Source: Flammeovirgaceae bacterium
GTDB lineage: Bacteria > Bacteroidota > Bacteroidia > Cytophagales > Cyclobacteriaceae
Direction: 5' to 3'
Length of the DNA stretch: 64,000 nt
NCBI GenBank assembly: GCA_027487845.1
Contig: JAIYCV010000046.1
Span: 1 to 64,000, forward strand
Numbering within the stretch: the first letter of the stretch is position 1; the number at the start of each line of letters is the position of its first letter. The notes beneath the pieces were generated by a model. It made no database searches. It saw only the letters and a program-made list of their open reading frames with translations, and was not told where the DNA came from. Below are positions 53,348-62,617 of this stretch, piece by piece. A program made the translations under genes and the position numbers.

Positions 53348-54229
53348 TTAAAGCAAGTTCATTGAAAAGAGATCGAAAAAGTGATGCTCTTGCACTTCAT
53401 CAAACATATATCCAAACTTAATGTGCGAAGGTCGCCCAGCAAAAGACACGTTTCGAACATACTTGTAGAATTCTTGATAATGTGGTGAATTTTTACCGAT
53501 ATATCCCCACAATACCACTTGGCTTGTGGCCTGATCAATTTGAAGCCCTTTCATCACCAGCATAATGTACTTCACGTAATCTGAAAACTGTTTGATCACG
53601 AATTGATTGTAATAAACGAGCTTTCCCTCCTGAACATACAAAATATGTAACTTAAATCGGTCTACATAAATATAAAGGGGGGTTCCAGCCAATTTCTTTT
53701 TGTAATCGAGCAGGCCTTCAATTAATGCTGCCGATTGATGTATAATGTTTACTGTTGTATTTAAATAAACTTCTCTCACCAATTGGTGAAGCTCCTTTTG
53801 AACAGCAAATACGGTGATCGCGTCTGTCAATTTATTCTGGCAAAATAAAACGTCCTCTTTGGTTAAATCGATAGACGCATTGAACTTCAAATAGTCAGCA
53901 GCAGCATCTTCGATAAACAAGGCTTCTGGCACTTGAACCATTTTGTTGTTTTTAATCGATAGGGTGACTTTTTTCCAGAAGCCAGCCATAAGCAGTTGGT
54001 GCGATTCAAACAGGCCACGCAACTGATCGATCAGTTCTTCATGAGAACTCATTTCACCGAACACGTAATCTTCAAGAAGAACGATGCGTTTTTCATCATC
54101 AATTACGGCCACCTGACAATCGCGAACGCCCAGTTGAACGAGTAAACTGTAGAGGTGAAGGTGCTCTTCGTCAAACTTTTCGTCTTTGACTTTCTTGATT
54201 AATTTGTAGTTAATAGCGGTTTGGCGCAA
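53348..54229 (-). CDS. DUF3822 family protein
   Basis: The 293-residue protein matches the Bacteroidota-specific DUF3822 family, an actin/ASKHA-like fold often encoded next to coaD and rRNA methylase genes. Recognisable segments are HLHLYSLLVQLGVRDCQVAVID, LKFNASIDLTKEDVLF, VYLNTTVNIIHQSAALIEGLL and the C-terminal GYIGKNSPHYQEFYKYVRN. No signal peptide is present. It forms an operon with coaD. The function is unknown. Confidence 0.92.
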   Translation of the reverse strand: MRQTAINYKLIKKVKDEKFDEEHLHLYSLLVQLGVRDCQVAVIDDEKRIVLLEDYVFGEMSSHEELIDQLRGLFESHQLLMAGFWKKVTLSIKNNKMVQVPEALFIEDAAADYLKFNASIDLTKEDVLFCQNKLTDAITVFAVQKELHQLVREVYLNTTVNIIHQSAALIEGLLDYKKKLAGTPLYIYVDRFKLHILYVQEGKLVYYNQFVIKQFSDYVKYIMLVMKGLQIDQATSQVVLWGYIGKNSPHYQEFYKYVRNVSFAGRPSHIKFGYMFDEVQEHHFFDLFSMNLL

Positions 54230-54287
54230 AGCAGATGGGTAAAAGTTTGTACAATAATAATTATTTTAAATGGTTAAAAGCAACGAA

Positions 54288-54758
54288 TCACACTTTAAAA
54301 TAACCAGTTAAATTTTTGATTTCGGAAGGAATATCCAGAAAATTGAAAATTCCGTGTAGCGACCCGCTGGGGCAAGATGTAAACTCCTCCCAGCGCATAA
54401 ACTTTAATGATTTGATAAACTGGTCAGCGTTTTCCAGTTCCGGATCAATACCGAGGCTTGGGTTACCTGCATATGAATCAATTTCAAAAAAAAGCTCGAT
54501 CGCATGCAGCGGCTGCTTGATAAATTCGCAAGCAAACAGAAACTTGCCAACGTTCACCTCCAGCGAGGTTTCTTCCCTGAATTCTCGAACGAGGCACATT
54601 TCTGCGGTTTCGCCAAATTCGATTCCACCTCCGGGTGGCGACCAAAAATCGCCATCGTGAAGACCGCCATGGTTGATTAACAAGATTCCTGTTTCATTCG
54701 TACAAATGCCGCAAGCACGCATTCTCAGTCTGTTCCCGTACACATCAAGTGCATTCAT
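54288..54758 (-). CDS. NUDIX hydrolase
   Basis: The 156-residue protein is little more than one NUDIX domain. The box is GGGIEFGETAEMCLVREFREE, with T-S next, preceded by a GLHDGDFWSPP segment. It differs from the other NUDIX gene at 52168 in lacking the N-terminal domain. The substrate is unknown. It lies 58 bp upstream of DUF3822 on the same strand, so a shared transcript is possible. Confidence 0.9.
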   Translation of the reverse strand: MNALDVYGNRLRMRACGICTNETGILLINHGGLHDGDFWSPPGGGIEFGETAEMCLVREFREETSLEVNVGKFLFACEFIKQPLHAIELFFEIDSYAGNPSLGIDPELENADQFIKSLKFMRWEEFTSCPSGSLHGIFNFLDIPSEIKNLTGYFKV

Positions 54759-54840
54759 TTTTTATGATTTTTTTATCTTTATTGCGAAAATAGTTTTCGC
54801 GTTTCTGCGTTATCTTTATAAAAAACTCCGTTATCAAATA

Positions 54841-55254
54841 ATGATACGAATAACTTTCTTCTTTTTGTTACTTTCTGCTTCGCGCTTTTTATTTGCCCAA
54901 TCTACTTCTATAGATCAACAGAAAGAGCCTAAGATAACAATTGAACACCCAACCTACGATTTTGGCGAGATTTTGCAAGGCGACAAAGTTGAGCACACGT
55001 TTAAATTTACGAACACGGGCAGTGCCCCGCTCGTCATTACCAACGTGCAAGTTACCTGCGGTTGCACTACCCCCAAGGGTTGGCCTCGCGATCCAATTGA
55101 AGTTGGTGAAAAGGTAGAGTTAACAATCGCCTTCAATAGCGCAGGTAAAATGGGTAGACAGAATAAAGTGGTAACCATCGTCTCGAACGCACCTGGTGCT
55201 AACACCATCACTTTTTCAGCTACTGTACTCGAAAAAACAATCGCCAAAAACTGA
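54841..55254 (+). CDS. secreted DUF1573 domain protein
   Basis: The start at 54841 gives a signal peptide (MIRITFFFLLLSASRFLFAQ). The frame is open from 54673, but that part overlaps the divergent NUDIX gene and is rejected. The mature DUF1573 domain, an immunoglobulin-like fold, has YDFGEILQGDKVEHTFKFTN and CGCTTPKGWPRDPIEVGE with the typical cysteine pair. About 137 residues is normal. It ends 0 bp from the stop of the convergent DUF423 gene. Confidence 0.93.
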   Translation: MIRITFFFLLLSASRFLFAQSTSIDQQKEPKITIEHPTYDFGEILQGDKVEHTFKFTNTGSAPLVITNVQVTCGCTTPKGWPRDPIEVGEKVELTIAFNSAGKMGRQNKVVTIVSNAPGANTITFSATVLEKTIAKN

Positions 55255-55635
55255 TTATTTTTTTACAAAGGTGAGCAGTAGCATGAGCCAGCCAAGTAGA
55301 AAGAATACCCCGCCAATGGGGGTAACGAAAGCGACTAACTTTCCCGCGTTAAACGACAAGGCATAAAGGCTTCCGCTGAATAGGGCAACCCCAAGCGTCA
55401 TAAAAAGTGCTGCTTTTTGTAAATTCGATTCAGCGGGGAACTGGTTCATTAATAGCCCTATAAAAAGTAATGCAAACGCATGGTAGAATTGGTAACGCAC
55501 CGCCAGTTCAAACGTATCCAGTTTATTGTTTGCCATTAGCATTGGCTTTAACGCATGAGCTCCAAAAGCACCTAGGGCCACGCCTAAACCGCCACAGGCA
55601 GCTCCTATTATAAATGTTAATTTTTGTGTAAACAT
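55255..55635 (-). CDS. DUF423 membrane protein
   Basis: The 126-residue protein has four transmembrane helices and the family start (IIGAACGGLGVALGAFGAHAL). LKPMLMANNKLDTFELAVRYQFYHAFALL and FSGSLYALSFNAGK, then VTPIGGVFFLLGW, complete the pattern. It belongs to the YgdD-like DUF423 family, whose function is unknown. It is downstream of the YggS-type gene on the same strand (20-bp gap), so they may be cotranscribed. Confidence 0.95.
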   Translation of the reverse strand: MFTQKLTFIIGAACGGLGVALGAFGAHALKPMLMANNKLDTFELAVRYQFYHAFALLFIGLLMNQFPAESNLQKAALFMTLGVALFSGSLYALSFNAGKLVAFVTPIGGVFFLLGWLMLLLTFVKK

Positions 55636-55655
55636 ATTTTTTTCAATTATCGAGG

Positions 55656-56321
55656 CTAATTGTAATTCCGCTCTCCAAAGATAGAAGTTCCAATTCTAAC
55701 CAGGGTACTTCCTTCTTCAATAGCAATTTGATAGTCAGAACTCATGCCCATACTAAGCTCTTTCATATTTTGTGAATGTGTTTTCTTAAATAGCTCAAAC
55801 AATGATTTAAGCCCTTTGAATTCATTTCGTATTTTATCAGTATCATCGGTGAGTGAAGCCATCCCCATAAGGCCTTGCACAAAACAAAACGGAAATGACT
55901 TAGGTAGGTCTCTTTCAAAGAAAGAAGTTACTTCGGCTTCGTCAAACCCAAATTTTGTTTCTTCCTGTGCGATGTAAATTTGCAACAAACAAGGCACCAC
56001 TCGGTTATGCTTGCCGCCTTGCTTATTGATCTCTTCTAACAGCTTAATACTGTCAACAGAGTGAATTAAACCCACAAAAGGAGCAATATACTTTACCTTA
56101 TTGGTTTGCAAATGACCGATCATGTGCCATTCAATGTCCTTAGGCAAGGCTTCAAATTTGGCTTCCATTTCCTGCACTTTGTTTTCGCCAAAAAGCCGCT
56201 GCCCGGCATCATAGGCCTCCTGAAGCAGTTCAACAGGCTTTGTTTTGCTCACGGCAATTAACCGGCAATCAGATGGGCTAAATGATTTCTTAAAAAAGTT
56301 TATATTATTTTTAACACTCAT
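55656..56321 (-). CDS. YggS family pyridoxal phosphate homeostasis protein
   Basis: The 221-residue protein is a PLPBP/YggS-type fold-type III PLP carrier. The PLP lysine is in LIAVSKTKPVELLQEAY, GENKVQEMEAKFEALP follows, then WHMIGHLQTNKVKYI, and SMGMSSDYQIAIEEGSTLVRIG near the C-terminus binds the phosphate. Members regulate PLP and amino acid homeostasis, with no proven catalysis. It is divergent from the GH3-like gene. Confidence 0.95.
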   Translation of the reverse strand: MSVKNNINFFKKSFSPSDCRLIAVSKTKPVELLQEAYDAGQRLFGENKVQEMEAKFEALPKDIEWHMIGHLQTNKVKYIAPFVGLIHSVDSIKLLEEINKQGGKHNRVVPCLLQIYIAQEETKFGFDEAEVTSFFERDLPKSFPFCFVQGLMGMASLTDDTDKIRNEFKGLKSLFELFKKTHSQNMKELSMGMSSDYQIAIEEGSTLVRIGTSIFGERNYN

Positions 56322-56363
56322 TTTATAACTTGGGCGACTAATCGCAACCTGATTCTTTAAAAC

Positions 56364-57899
56364 ATGGCAATATTAGGCACTCTACTTCAAAAAGGCATTA
56401 AACTTCGCGAGAACTTAGAACAAGAATATTCCTCACCAATAGAACTTCAAAAAAAAGAACTGAAAGAATTGCTCATAACTGCCGATGGAACCGAATTTGG
56501 CAAGGTTTATAATTTCCAACAGATTCTAAGGCATTTTAGGAAGGACTCCAATGAATTTTATAAACATTACAAGGAGTCGGTGCCTATTCATGATTACAAC
56601 AAAATCTATAAAGATTGGTGGAAGCTTTCTTTAAAAGGGGTTAAAAACCTTTGCTGGCCAGGGCGAGTAAAATTTTTTGCCTTAAGTTCAGGCACGTCTG
56701 AAGCCGCCTCAAAATACATTCCAGTAACCAAAGATATGACCAAGGCGATGCAGCGTACCAGTATTCGCCAGATCTTAACTCTGTCTAAATATGATTTGCC
56801 TGCGGAGATTTTCACTACAGGTATTTTAATGATTGGAGGCAGCACACACTTAAACAAAAAAGGAAGTTATTTTGAAGGAGACTTGAGTGGCATTCAAGCC
56901 GCGAAGCTTCCATTTTGGTTTCAACATTTTTATAAGCCAGGAAAAAAGATTGCCAAAACCCGGGGGTGGGATGAAAAGCTTGAAGAAATTACCAAAAAAG
57001 CGAAAGATTGGGATATTGGAATAGTAGTAGGCGTACCCGCGTGGATTCAGATTTTACTCGAAAAAATCATTGACCATTACCAACTTGAAAATATACACGA
57101 ACTGTGGCCTAATCTCCGCGTGTACGTTCATGGTGGCGTTTCTTTTGATCCTTATCGCAAAGGCTTTGAAAAACTGTTAGGTCGGCCCATTTACTACATC
57201 GAAACCTATTTGGCATCGGAGGGTTTCTTCGCCTACCAAGCGTTGCCCGGTCGTAGATCAATGCGATTGGTGTTGAACAATGGTATCTTTTATGAGTTTA
57301 TACCCTTTGAAGAAAGCAATTTTACCTTAACAGGCGAAGTGAAACCAGAAGCGCAAACCTTGTTGGTTGATGAAGTGGAAGAGGGGAAAGAATATGCTAT
57401 TTTGATTTCCACTTGCGCAGGTGCATGGCGTTATTTGGTTGGCGATGTTATTAAGTTTGTTTCGATTGAAGAATCTGAGATTGTAATTACAGGAAGAACC
57501 AAACACTTTCTGAGTTTGTGTGGCGAACACCTTTCGGTGGATAACATGAACAAGGCTATTGAACTGGTGTCTAACGAAATGAATATCACTATAACAGAGT
57601 TTACAGTTGCTGGAATACCTTACGGAAGTCTTTTTGCTCACCATTGGTTTGTTGGCACTGACGATGCGGTGGATAAGATGAAGTTAAAAGAACGAATTGA
57701 TTTTCATTTGAAAGAACTAAATGATGATTATGCCGTGGAACGAAGTGCCGCTTTAAAGGAGGTTTTTGTGGACGTACATCCCGTTAAAATGTTTTATGAT
57801 TGGATGCAGTCGAGAGGGAAAGTAGGAGGGCAGAACAAGTTTCCCCGCGTACTTAAAAAGGCGCAGCTAGAAGAATGGACTGCTTTCATAAACCAATAA
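56364..57899 (+). CDS. GH3-family acyl-acid amido synthetase-like protein
   Basis: The 511-residue protein matches the GH3 family, the ANL-superfamily enzymes that in plants conjugate amino acids to jasmonate or auxin. FFALSSGTSEAASKYIPVT is the ATP-binding P-loop-like segment, FYEFIPFEE and RYLVGDVIKF the core motifs, and VITGRTKHFLSLCGEHLSVDNM the hinge towards the small domain. In bacteria the acid and amine substrates are unknown. The LysE-type exporter gene starts 1 bp after the stop, so the two are almost certainly cotranscribed. Confidence 0.92.
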   Translation: MAILGTLLQKGIKLRENLEQEYSSPIELQKKELKELLITADGTEFGKVYNFQQILRHFRKDSNEFYKHYKESVPIHDYNKIYKDWWKLSLKGVKNLCWPGRVKFFALSSGTSEAASKYIPVTKDMTKAMQRTSIRQILTLSKYDLPAEIFTTGILMIGGSTHLNKKGSYFEGDLSGIQAAKLPFWFQHFYKPGKKIAKTRGWDEKLEEITKKAKDWDIGIVVGVPAWIQILLEKIIDHYQLENIHELWPNLRVYVHGGVSFDPYRKGFEKLLGRPIYYIETYLASEGFFAYQALPGRRSMRLVLNNGIFYEFIPFEESNFTLTGEVKPEAQTLLVDEVEEGKEYAILISTCAGAWRYLVGDVIKFVSIEESEIVITGRTKHFLSLCGEHLSVDNMNKAIELVSNEMNITITEFTVAGIPYGSLFAHHWFVGTDDAVDKMKLKERIDFHLKELNDDYAVERSAALKEVFVDVHPVKMFYDWMQSRGKVGGQNKFPRVLKKAQLEEWTAFINQ

Positions 57900-57900
57900 A

Positions 57901-58527
57901 ATGCTTATTCTACTAAACGGCTTTAAAACAGGAATGGTGCTGGCCTTTCTTGTTGGCCCCGTTTTTTTTACCATTATCCAAACAAGCATTGAAAGTGGCT
58001 TTTGGAAAGGTGTGTTGGTGGCCTTTGGCGTTTCGTTGAGCGATACGTTTTACGTAGTTGTTTGCTATTTTGGGTTAGCTCAATTTATCAATAACCCCGT
58101 TGTGAAGGAATACATGGCTTACGGTGGCGGAGGCATCCTAATCTTGTTTGGAGTTTACTATCTTTTTTTCAAAAGCAAAGCCAACAAAAATGCACGCAGC
58201 GAAAGCCTGCATGAAAAAAAGTATTACAAGTATGTGTTAAAGGGGTTTATTATTAACGGCTTTACACCCACTATTATTCTTTTTTGGCTAGGTACAACCA
58301 GCGTTGCTTCTATCGATTTTGGATACGTGAAAGGGATAGAGTTTTTCTTATTCTTTTTGGCTGTGCTTGTAACAGTGTTGGCTACTGATATTGCCAAGGC
58401 GTTTTTGGCAGATAAATTAAGATTACTAATAACTCCTCGCCTGCTTAACATCATGAACGCCACCCTGGGAGTGTTAATGATTGGTTTTGGGCTTCGGTTA
58501 ATATTTGTATCGCAGACGTTGATGTAG
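57901..58527 (+). CDS. LysE family amino acid exporter
   Basis: The 208-residue inner-membrane protein has five to six helices and the LysE/RhtB start (GFKTGMVLAFLVGPVFFTIIQTSIESGFWKG). Further helices are VAFGVSLSDTFYVVVCYFG, GGGGILILFGVYYLFF, GFTPTIILFWLG and LFFLAVLVTVLATDIAKAF. It sits 1 bp behind the GH3-like gene, so it may export an amino acid, or an amino-acid conjugate made by that enzyme. Confidence 0.92.
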   Translation: MLILLNGFKTGMVLAFLVGPVFFTIIQTSIESGFWKGVLVAFGVSLSDTFYVVVCYFGLAQFINNPVVKEYMAYGGGGILILFGVYYLFFKSKANKNARSESLHEKKYYKYVLKGFIINGFTPTIILFWLGTTSVASIDFGYVKGIEFFLFFLAVLVTVLATDIAKAFLADKLRLLITPRLLNIMNATLGVLMIGFGLRLIFVSQTLM

Positions 58528-58658
58528 TTTGCCTTTTCTCAATTCGGCAGACAATTGTTTCTGCATTCTCTCAAGATTTAGCAAAAGAATAAAATGCCAT
58601 CAAAGTGTCAGGATTTAGAATAATTGCCGCAAATAGGTAGCCTTAATAATAAAAGTTA

Positions 58659-58666
58659 TATTTTTG
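58659..58666 (+). promoter_or_regulatory. -7 element upstream of the YqhA-like gene
   Basis: TATTTTTG matches TAnnTTTG, 20 bp before the chosen ATG at 58687. No clear -33 element is seen. Confidence 0.4.
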
Positions 58667-58686
58667 CATGTTAATTGAAAAAAAAT

Positions 58687-59298
58687 ATGAGCGTTTTTCG
58701 TCAAGTTAATAGAGCGATAGAAACATTTGTCGAATACTTGGTATTCGCGTCAAGATGGCTTCAAGCACCCATTTACCTTGGTCTAATTGTAGGCTCATTT
58801 TTATACGTATATAAGTTTATTGAACAATTGGTGGTTTTAACCATGAATATTACCATCATGAGCGAGGTAGATGCTATGCTCATGATTCTTGGTCTCATAG
58901 ATATTTCGATGGTAATGAACTTACTTATTATCGTAATTATTGGTGGTTACTCAATTTTTACCAGCAAAATTGATTTTGATGAGCAGGAAGATAGACCTCA
59001 GTGGATTGATCATCTGGATGCCGATCGACTAAAGGTAAAGCTGGCGTCTTCGCTCGCCTCGATTTCTGGGGTTCATCTGCTTAAAACATTTATTGATATT
59101 CATTCTGAAACGGAAACAGGAAGTTACGAATCTCTCAATTTTGAGATCATGATTCACCTTGTATTTATTGTTTCAGCACTGATATTGGCATGGATTGCAA
59201 GAATTTTAGGAGTAGAAAAACCTAACTCTGCTACCTATAAGCCGATTGGAAATTTACTTTCTGGTGTGAAAGGGACAAAAGATACTCCTAACAACTAA
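58687..59298 (+). CDS. YqhA-like (UPF0114) membrane protein
   Basis: From ATG 58687 the product has about 203 residues; a TTG at 58675 is an alternative. FVEYLVFASRWLQAPIYLGLIV, LLIIVIIGGYSIFTSKIDF and VKLASSLASISGVHLLKTFI match the UPF0114 family, which has four helices. The WIDHLDADRLKVKLA loop is also conserved. It is a presumed inner-membrane protein of unknown function. Its stop overlaps that of the convergent BatA-type gene. Confidence 0.92.
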   Translation: MSVFRQVNRAIETFVEYLVFASRWLQAPIYLGLIVGSFLYVYKFIEQLVVLTMNITIMSEVDAMLMILGLIDISMVMNLLIIVIIGGYSIFTSKIDFDEQEDRPQWIDHLDADRLKVKLASSLASISGVHLLKTFIDIHSETETGSYESLNFEIMIHLVFIVSALILAWIARILGVEKPNSATYKPIGNLLSGVKGTKDTPNN

Positions 59299-60338
59299 TC
59301 TTGTAGCACGTTGCTTATGAAGGTGGACTTCAAAAGGATCCATATCAAAAACAAAATGATCGCCCACCTTAAGTAAATAAAGTAAAAGTCGCTGGTATCT
59401 TTAAACCGAGTTTCCTTTATCTCTGCTTTTTCATAAAGATCAATTTTCTCGAAAACACTTTTTAATGCTTGGTTATCAGTGGCGCGAAAAAATTCGCCTC
59501 CACCAATTGCCGCAATCTTGCGCATAGTTGTTTCGTCAACTGTATTTTCAACCATTTGAGGCCTGCCAAAGAAGTCTTTCCCGAATGGAACGAGCCCCTC
59601 TTTGCCCACTACAATAGTGTACATTTTTATTCCGTAAGCTGCAGCGAGTTCGGAAGAAGTAATTGGGTCAATGTTTCCCGCGGTATTGTCTCCATCGCTC
59701 AAAAGGATACATACCTTCGATTTTGATTCCGACTCTCGCATTCTGTTAGTAACTACTGCAATGGCACTGCCTATAGCTGTACCTCGGTTTTCGATCATTT
59801 CAAAATTTACATCGTTAAGATAAGCGTTGAGCAGATCATAGTCGGTAGTGAGTGGTGCTAATGAGAATGCGTCACCAGAGAAAACAACTAATCCAATTCT
59901 ATCTTGCACTCTTCCTTTAATAAAATCACGTGCCACCGTTTTGGCCGCTTCCAAGCGATTGGGCGTAAAATCTTCAATTTGCATGGACTGCGAAATATCC
60001 ATTGCCAGCATGATGTCTATTCCTTCTGTCCATTGTTCTACTTTTTCATTCGTGCGCTGAGGTCTGGCGAGGGCAACAACAATCAGCGAACTGGCAAGTA
60101 AAATAAGTAGATCAGGCACAAATCTAACTGCGGTGAGAGGTGAGCTTTTCAGTTCCTTCTTAACGAGTGCGATCGGTAATGTCTGATTTAAATAAAAGCG
60201 CAAAACCCACCTCAATAAAACAGCAATCGGTAGAAGCAGCAATCCATACAAAAGCAGTGGATTTGCCCACGTGAACGCGCTAAAAGTGCTGGGAGAAAAC
60301 CAACTAAACGAATACCAAGGGTCTGAGAACTTATCCAC
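59295..60338 (-). CDS. VWA-domain BatA-like membrane protein
   Basis: The 347-residue protein has helices near the N-terminus (NPLLLYGLLLLPIAVLLRWVL and VPDLLILLASSLIVVALA) and at the C-terminus (YLRWAIILFLIWILL). The VWA domain between them carries a complete MIDAS: DISQSMQ, ENRGTAIGSAI and LLSDGDN. It is anchored with the VWA part outside the cytoplasm. It overlaps the BatD-like gene upstream by 8 bp and belongs to a DUF58, BatD-like, BatA operon. Confidence 0.95.
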   Translation of the reverse strand: MDKFSDPWYSFSWFSPSTFSAFTWANPLLLYGLLLLPIAVLLRWVLRFYLNQTLPIALVKKELKSSPLTAVRFVPDLLILLASSLIVVALARPQRTNEKVEQWTEGIDIMLAMDISQSMQIEDFTPNRLEAAKTVARDFIKGRVQDRIGLVVFSGDAFSLAPLTTDYDLLNAYLNDVNFEMIENRGTAIGSAIAVVTNRMRESESKSKVCILLSDGDNTAGNIDPITSSELAAAYGIKMYTIVVGKEGLVPFGKDFFGRPQMVENTVDETTMRKIAAIGGGEFFRATDNQALKSVFEKIDLYEKAEIKETRFKDTSDFYFIYLRWAIILFLIWILLKSTFISNVLQD

Positions 60339-61242
60339 GATTTATCTCTTTTAGCTTCTGGTTAAATTGGTTGTTCGCAAATGAGCGAAGGGTATCAAAC
60401 GATTCTGCCGCGTATGAGCTCCCTCCGTAAATCATGCGGTCAATTAATTGAAGTGCATTTCCTAGGCGTTCGTCTTTTTCTTTATTGATGATCTCTCTTG
60501 AGGTGAATTTTGTATAGGGTACTTCATTTAGTTTTTCCATGTAGCTTTTCCATAGCAAGGCAGTTGTTTCCGCTTTCTTCGAAGAGAAGTCGGAACTTAA
60601 CTGACTAACTGTGGAAGTAAATTTATTAAGGAAAGCCTCGTGATTCTTTGATAATCTTCTTTTTCTAAAAAACGCTTTGATTCTTTTACCGAAAACAATC
60701 CAAACTATAATGACTGCGACAAGTAAAACGCCTCCAATAGCAAGCAAAAGAGGATAATCGAGCAGCCATTTTACATTTTGGTAAGCAGTATTTGTTTTTA
60801 GCGGCAACGCAGGTGCTTCAATAGAATCCAATTTTTGCGTTACCAGATTTTTGAAAAAGACGGTGTCAATTTCAGCAAAAACTGCGGTGCAGTCTTTTTC
60901 AAGAATTTGAAAAGCTGGAAGTTGTAACGTTTGAATGCTGTCAATCTCAAACGTGGTGAGGTAATATACCGCGCTGTCAAAACTGACTTTATCAGTTGTT
61001 TTTGTTTGGAAATATTTTTTTTTACTAAACTCAAAAGGGGCAAATGAGAACGTACTATCGGGGAATACTAAATTCAGATTAGATGGATAGGAAGCTGTCA
61101 TGCTATAGGGAACAAGCTCACCAATTTTTACACTATCCACTAAAAACCTTCCGTTTACACGAACTTCATTTTCGCTTTGCGCGGATAAGGCGAAGGAAAC
61201 TGAAATGACAAATAGAAAGCAAAGAGAAATTCTACTAAACAC
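60331..61242 (-). CDS. BatD/DUF4381-like membrane protein
   Basis: The 303-residue protein has a signal peptide (ISLCFLFVISVSFALSAQ), a periplasmic beta domain (VRVNGRFLVDSVKIGELVPYSM), one transmembrane helix (LLLAIGGVLLVAVIIVWIVFG) and a basic cytoplasmic tail with helices (LSKNHEAFLNKFTSTVSQL). It overlaps both neighbours by 8 bp, which implies tight coupling. This layout fits BatD- or DUF4381-type components of Bat operons. Confidence 0.82.
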   Translation of the reverse strand: MFSRISLCFLFVISVSFALSAQSENEVRVNGRFLVDSVKIGELVPYSMTASYPSNLNLVFPDSTFSFAPFEFSKKKYFQTKTTDKVSFDSAVYYLTTFEIDSIQTLQLPAFQILEKDCTAVFAEIDTVFFKNLVTQKLDSIEAPALPLKTNTAYQNVKWLLDYPLLLAIGGVLLVAVIIVWIVFGKRIKAFFRKRRLSKNHEAFLNKFTSTVSQLSSDFSSKKAETTALLWKSYMEKLNEVPYTKFTSREIINKEKDERLGNALQLIDRMIYGGSSYAAESFDTLRSFANNQFNQKLKEINRG

Positions 61243-62137
61243 GTTTTAATGATTTATTCCTGATTTTAAACAGTTTTAGCAACTTGGGCACATAGTCATC
61301 TCCAGTATCAATACTGATAAAATTGATTTGGTGTTTTCGACTGAAATCTTCGAGTGTTTTCTGTCTTGACATATAGTTTGCAGTCAAATTACTTCTGAAA
61401 CCACCAAAGGAAGTATTGATCCAAATGGTTTTTTTTGTCTCTTTATCTTGAACCGGTATAATACCAAGTTTAGGCAAGTTTGTCTCTCGTTTATCGCAAA
61501 TACGAATAGCAACCAAATCATGTTTCCGAGCCAACGATTTTAAATTGTGTTCATACCCTTCGTCAATGAAATCAGATATCATCACAATTACGCTTCGCTT
61601 TTTGATAGAATTTAACGCAAACGAAATTGCTTTGGCCAAATTTGTTTTAAGCGACTTTGGCCTAAGCTTTGCCAATGCGTAAATCAGTTGATAGGCTTGG
61701 GGCAGGCCCTTTCGGGGCTTCATAAAGTGCTCGCGTTCATCTGAATAGCAAATCAATCCTAGTTGGTTTGATTCTTTTGCACCTGAGAGTGCTAGCACGC
61801 CACATATTTCCTTACCTATGTCAAATTTGGTCTTTCCTTCGGCACCAATCTCTTGAGACGCACTTACATCCAAAATGAAGAAAATGGTTTGCTCCTTTTC
61901 CTCCTTAAATGTTTTTACAAATGTTCCGTGGCCCTTGGCCGACACATTCCAATCGATCGTTCGCACGTCATCTCCGTATTGATACGGGCGCACCTCATCG
62001 AACTCTAATCCCGAACCCTTAAAAATAGAATGAAAATCTCCTTGCATTTGGCTATTGATCGCCTTGCGTATTTGGATTTCATACTTTCTAAGTCTTTTTA
62101 ACAGCTCTTTCAACTCTTGGCACTTTATTAGCAGCAC
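61235..62137 (-). CDS. DUF58 domain protein (second copy)
   Basis: The 300-residue protein has the DUF58 signature FKGSGLEFDEVRPYQYGDDVR with TIDWNVSAK next, a VWA-like fold with DVSASQEIG at the MIDAS position, and RSVIVMISDFIDEGYE. It is a paralogue of the DUF58 gene at 36280, but no MoxR gene is next to it. It begins the operon on the minus strand, 54 bp from the divergent DUF4296 gene. Confidence 0.94.
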   Translation of the reverse strand: MLLIKCQELKELLKRLRKYEIQIRKAINSQMQGDFHSIFKGSGLEFDEVRPYQYGDDVRTIDWNVSAKGHGTFVKTFKEEKEQTIFFILDVSASQEIGAEGKTKFDIGKEICGVLALSGAKESNQLGLICYSDEREHFMKPRKGLPQAYQLIYALAKLRPKSLKTNLAKAISFALNSIKKRSVIVMISDFIDEGYEHNLKSLARKHDLVAIRICDKRETNLPKLGIIPVQDKETKKTIWINTSFGGFRSNLTANYMSRQKTLEDFSRKHQINFISIDTGDDYVPKLLKLFKIRNKSLKRV

Positions 62138-62191
62138 AAAATTAAACGATGCAGGTTTCGTTTTGCGCTAACCGCCAAAAATACGTGAATT

Positions 62192-62617
62192 ATGATTAAT
62201 TTTGAGCGTTTAAATATGGAAGCAACGAAAAAAATAGATATCAAAAAGAATCTTTTCAATTCAGTTAAAACGCTGGTTTTTAGTTTTTTGATATTCGCCT
62301 TCGTAGGATGTCAGAAAAAGGAACAAAGGCCGAGCAATGTATTAGATAAGCAACAATTGGCTTCAGTTATGATTGATTTATACTTGGCGGAAGCCCGATT
62401 GAGCAGTTATCCGATTCAGCGAGACTCATCATTAGCGCTTTTTCTGCCCAGGGAAAATGCTATTCTTGCCAAAAGAAATCTACAAGATTCTACCTTAAAG
62501 ATGACGTATGACTATTATCTGCAACATCCGGATGATTTTAATGAAGTGTACGACATATTGATTGATTCGCTCACGGTTCTTGAGAAGGTAAAAGGGGATG
62601 AGAGCACGAAAAAATGA
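62192..62617 (+). CDS. DUF4296 lipoprotein
   Basis: The 141-residue lipoprotein has a signal region (VKTLVFSFLIFAFVGCQKKE) and the DUF4296 body (DKQQLASVMIDLYLAEARLSSY and MTYDYYLQHPDDFNEVYDILIDSL). A start at ATG 62216 is also plausible because it shortens an unusually long N-region. It is a Bacteroidota-specific family of unknown function. Its stop overlaps the mutS2 start (ATGA). Confidence 0.9.
   Translation: MINFERLNMEATKKIDIKKNLFNSVKTLVFSFLIFAFVGCQKKEQRPSNVLDKQQLASVMIDLYLAEARLSSYPIQRDSSLALFLPRENAILAKRNLQDSTLKMTYDYYLQHPDDFNEVYDILIDSLTVLEKVKGDESTKK

Noticed and set aside
54673..54840. N-terminal extension of the DUF1573 gene
   Set aside because: It overlaps the divergent NUDIX gene and places a signal peptide in the middle of the protein; ATG 54841 is better.
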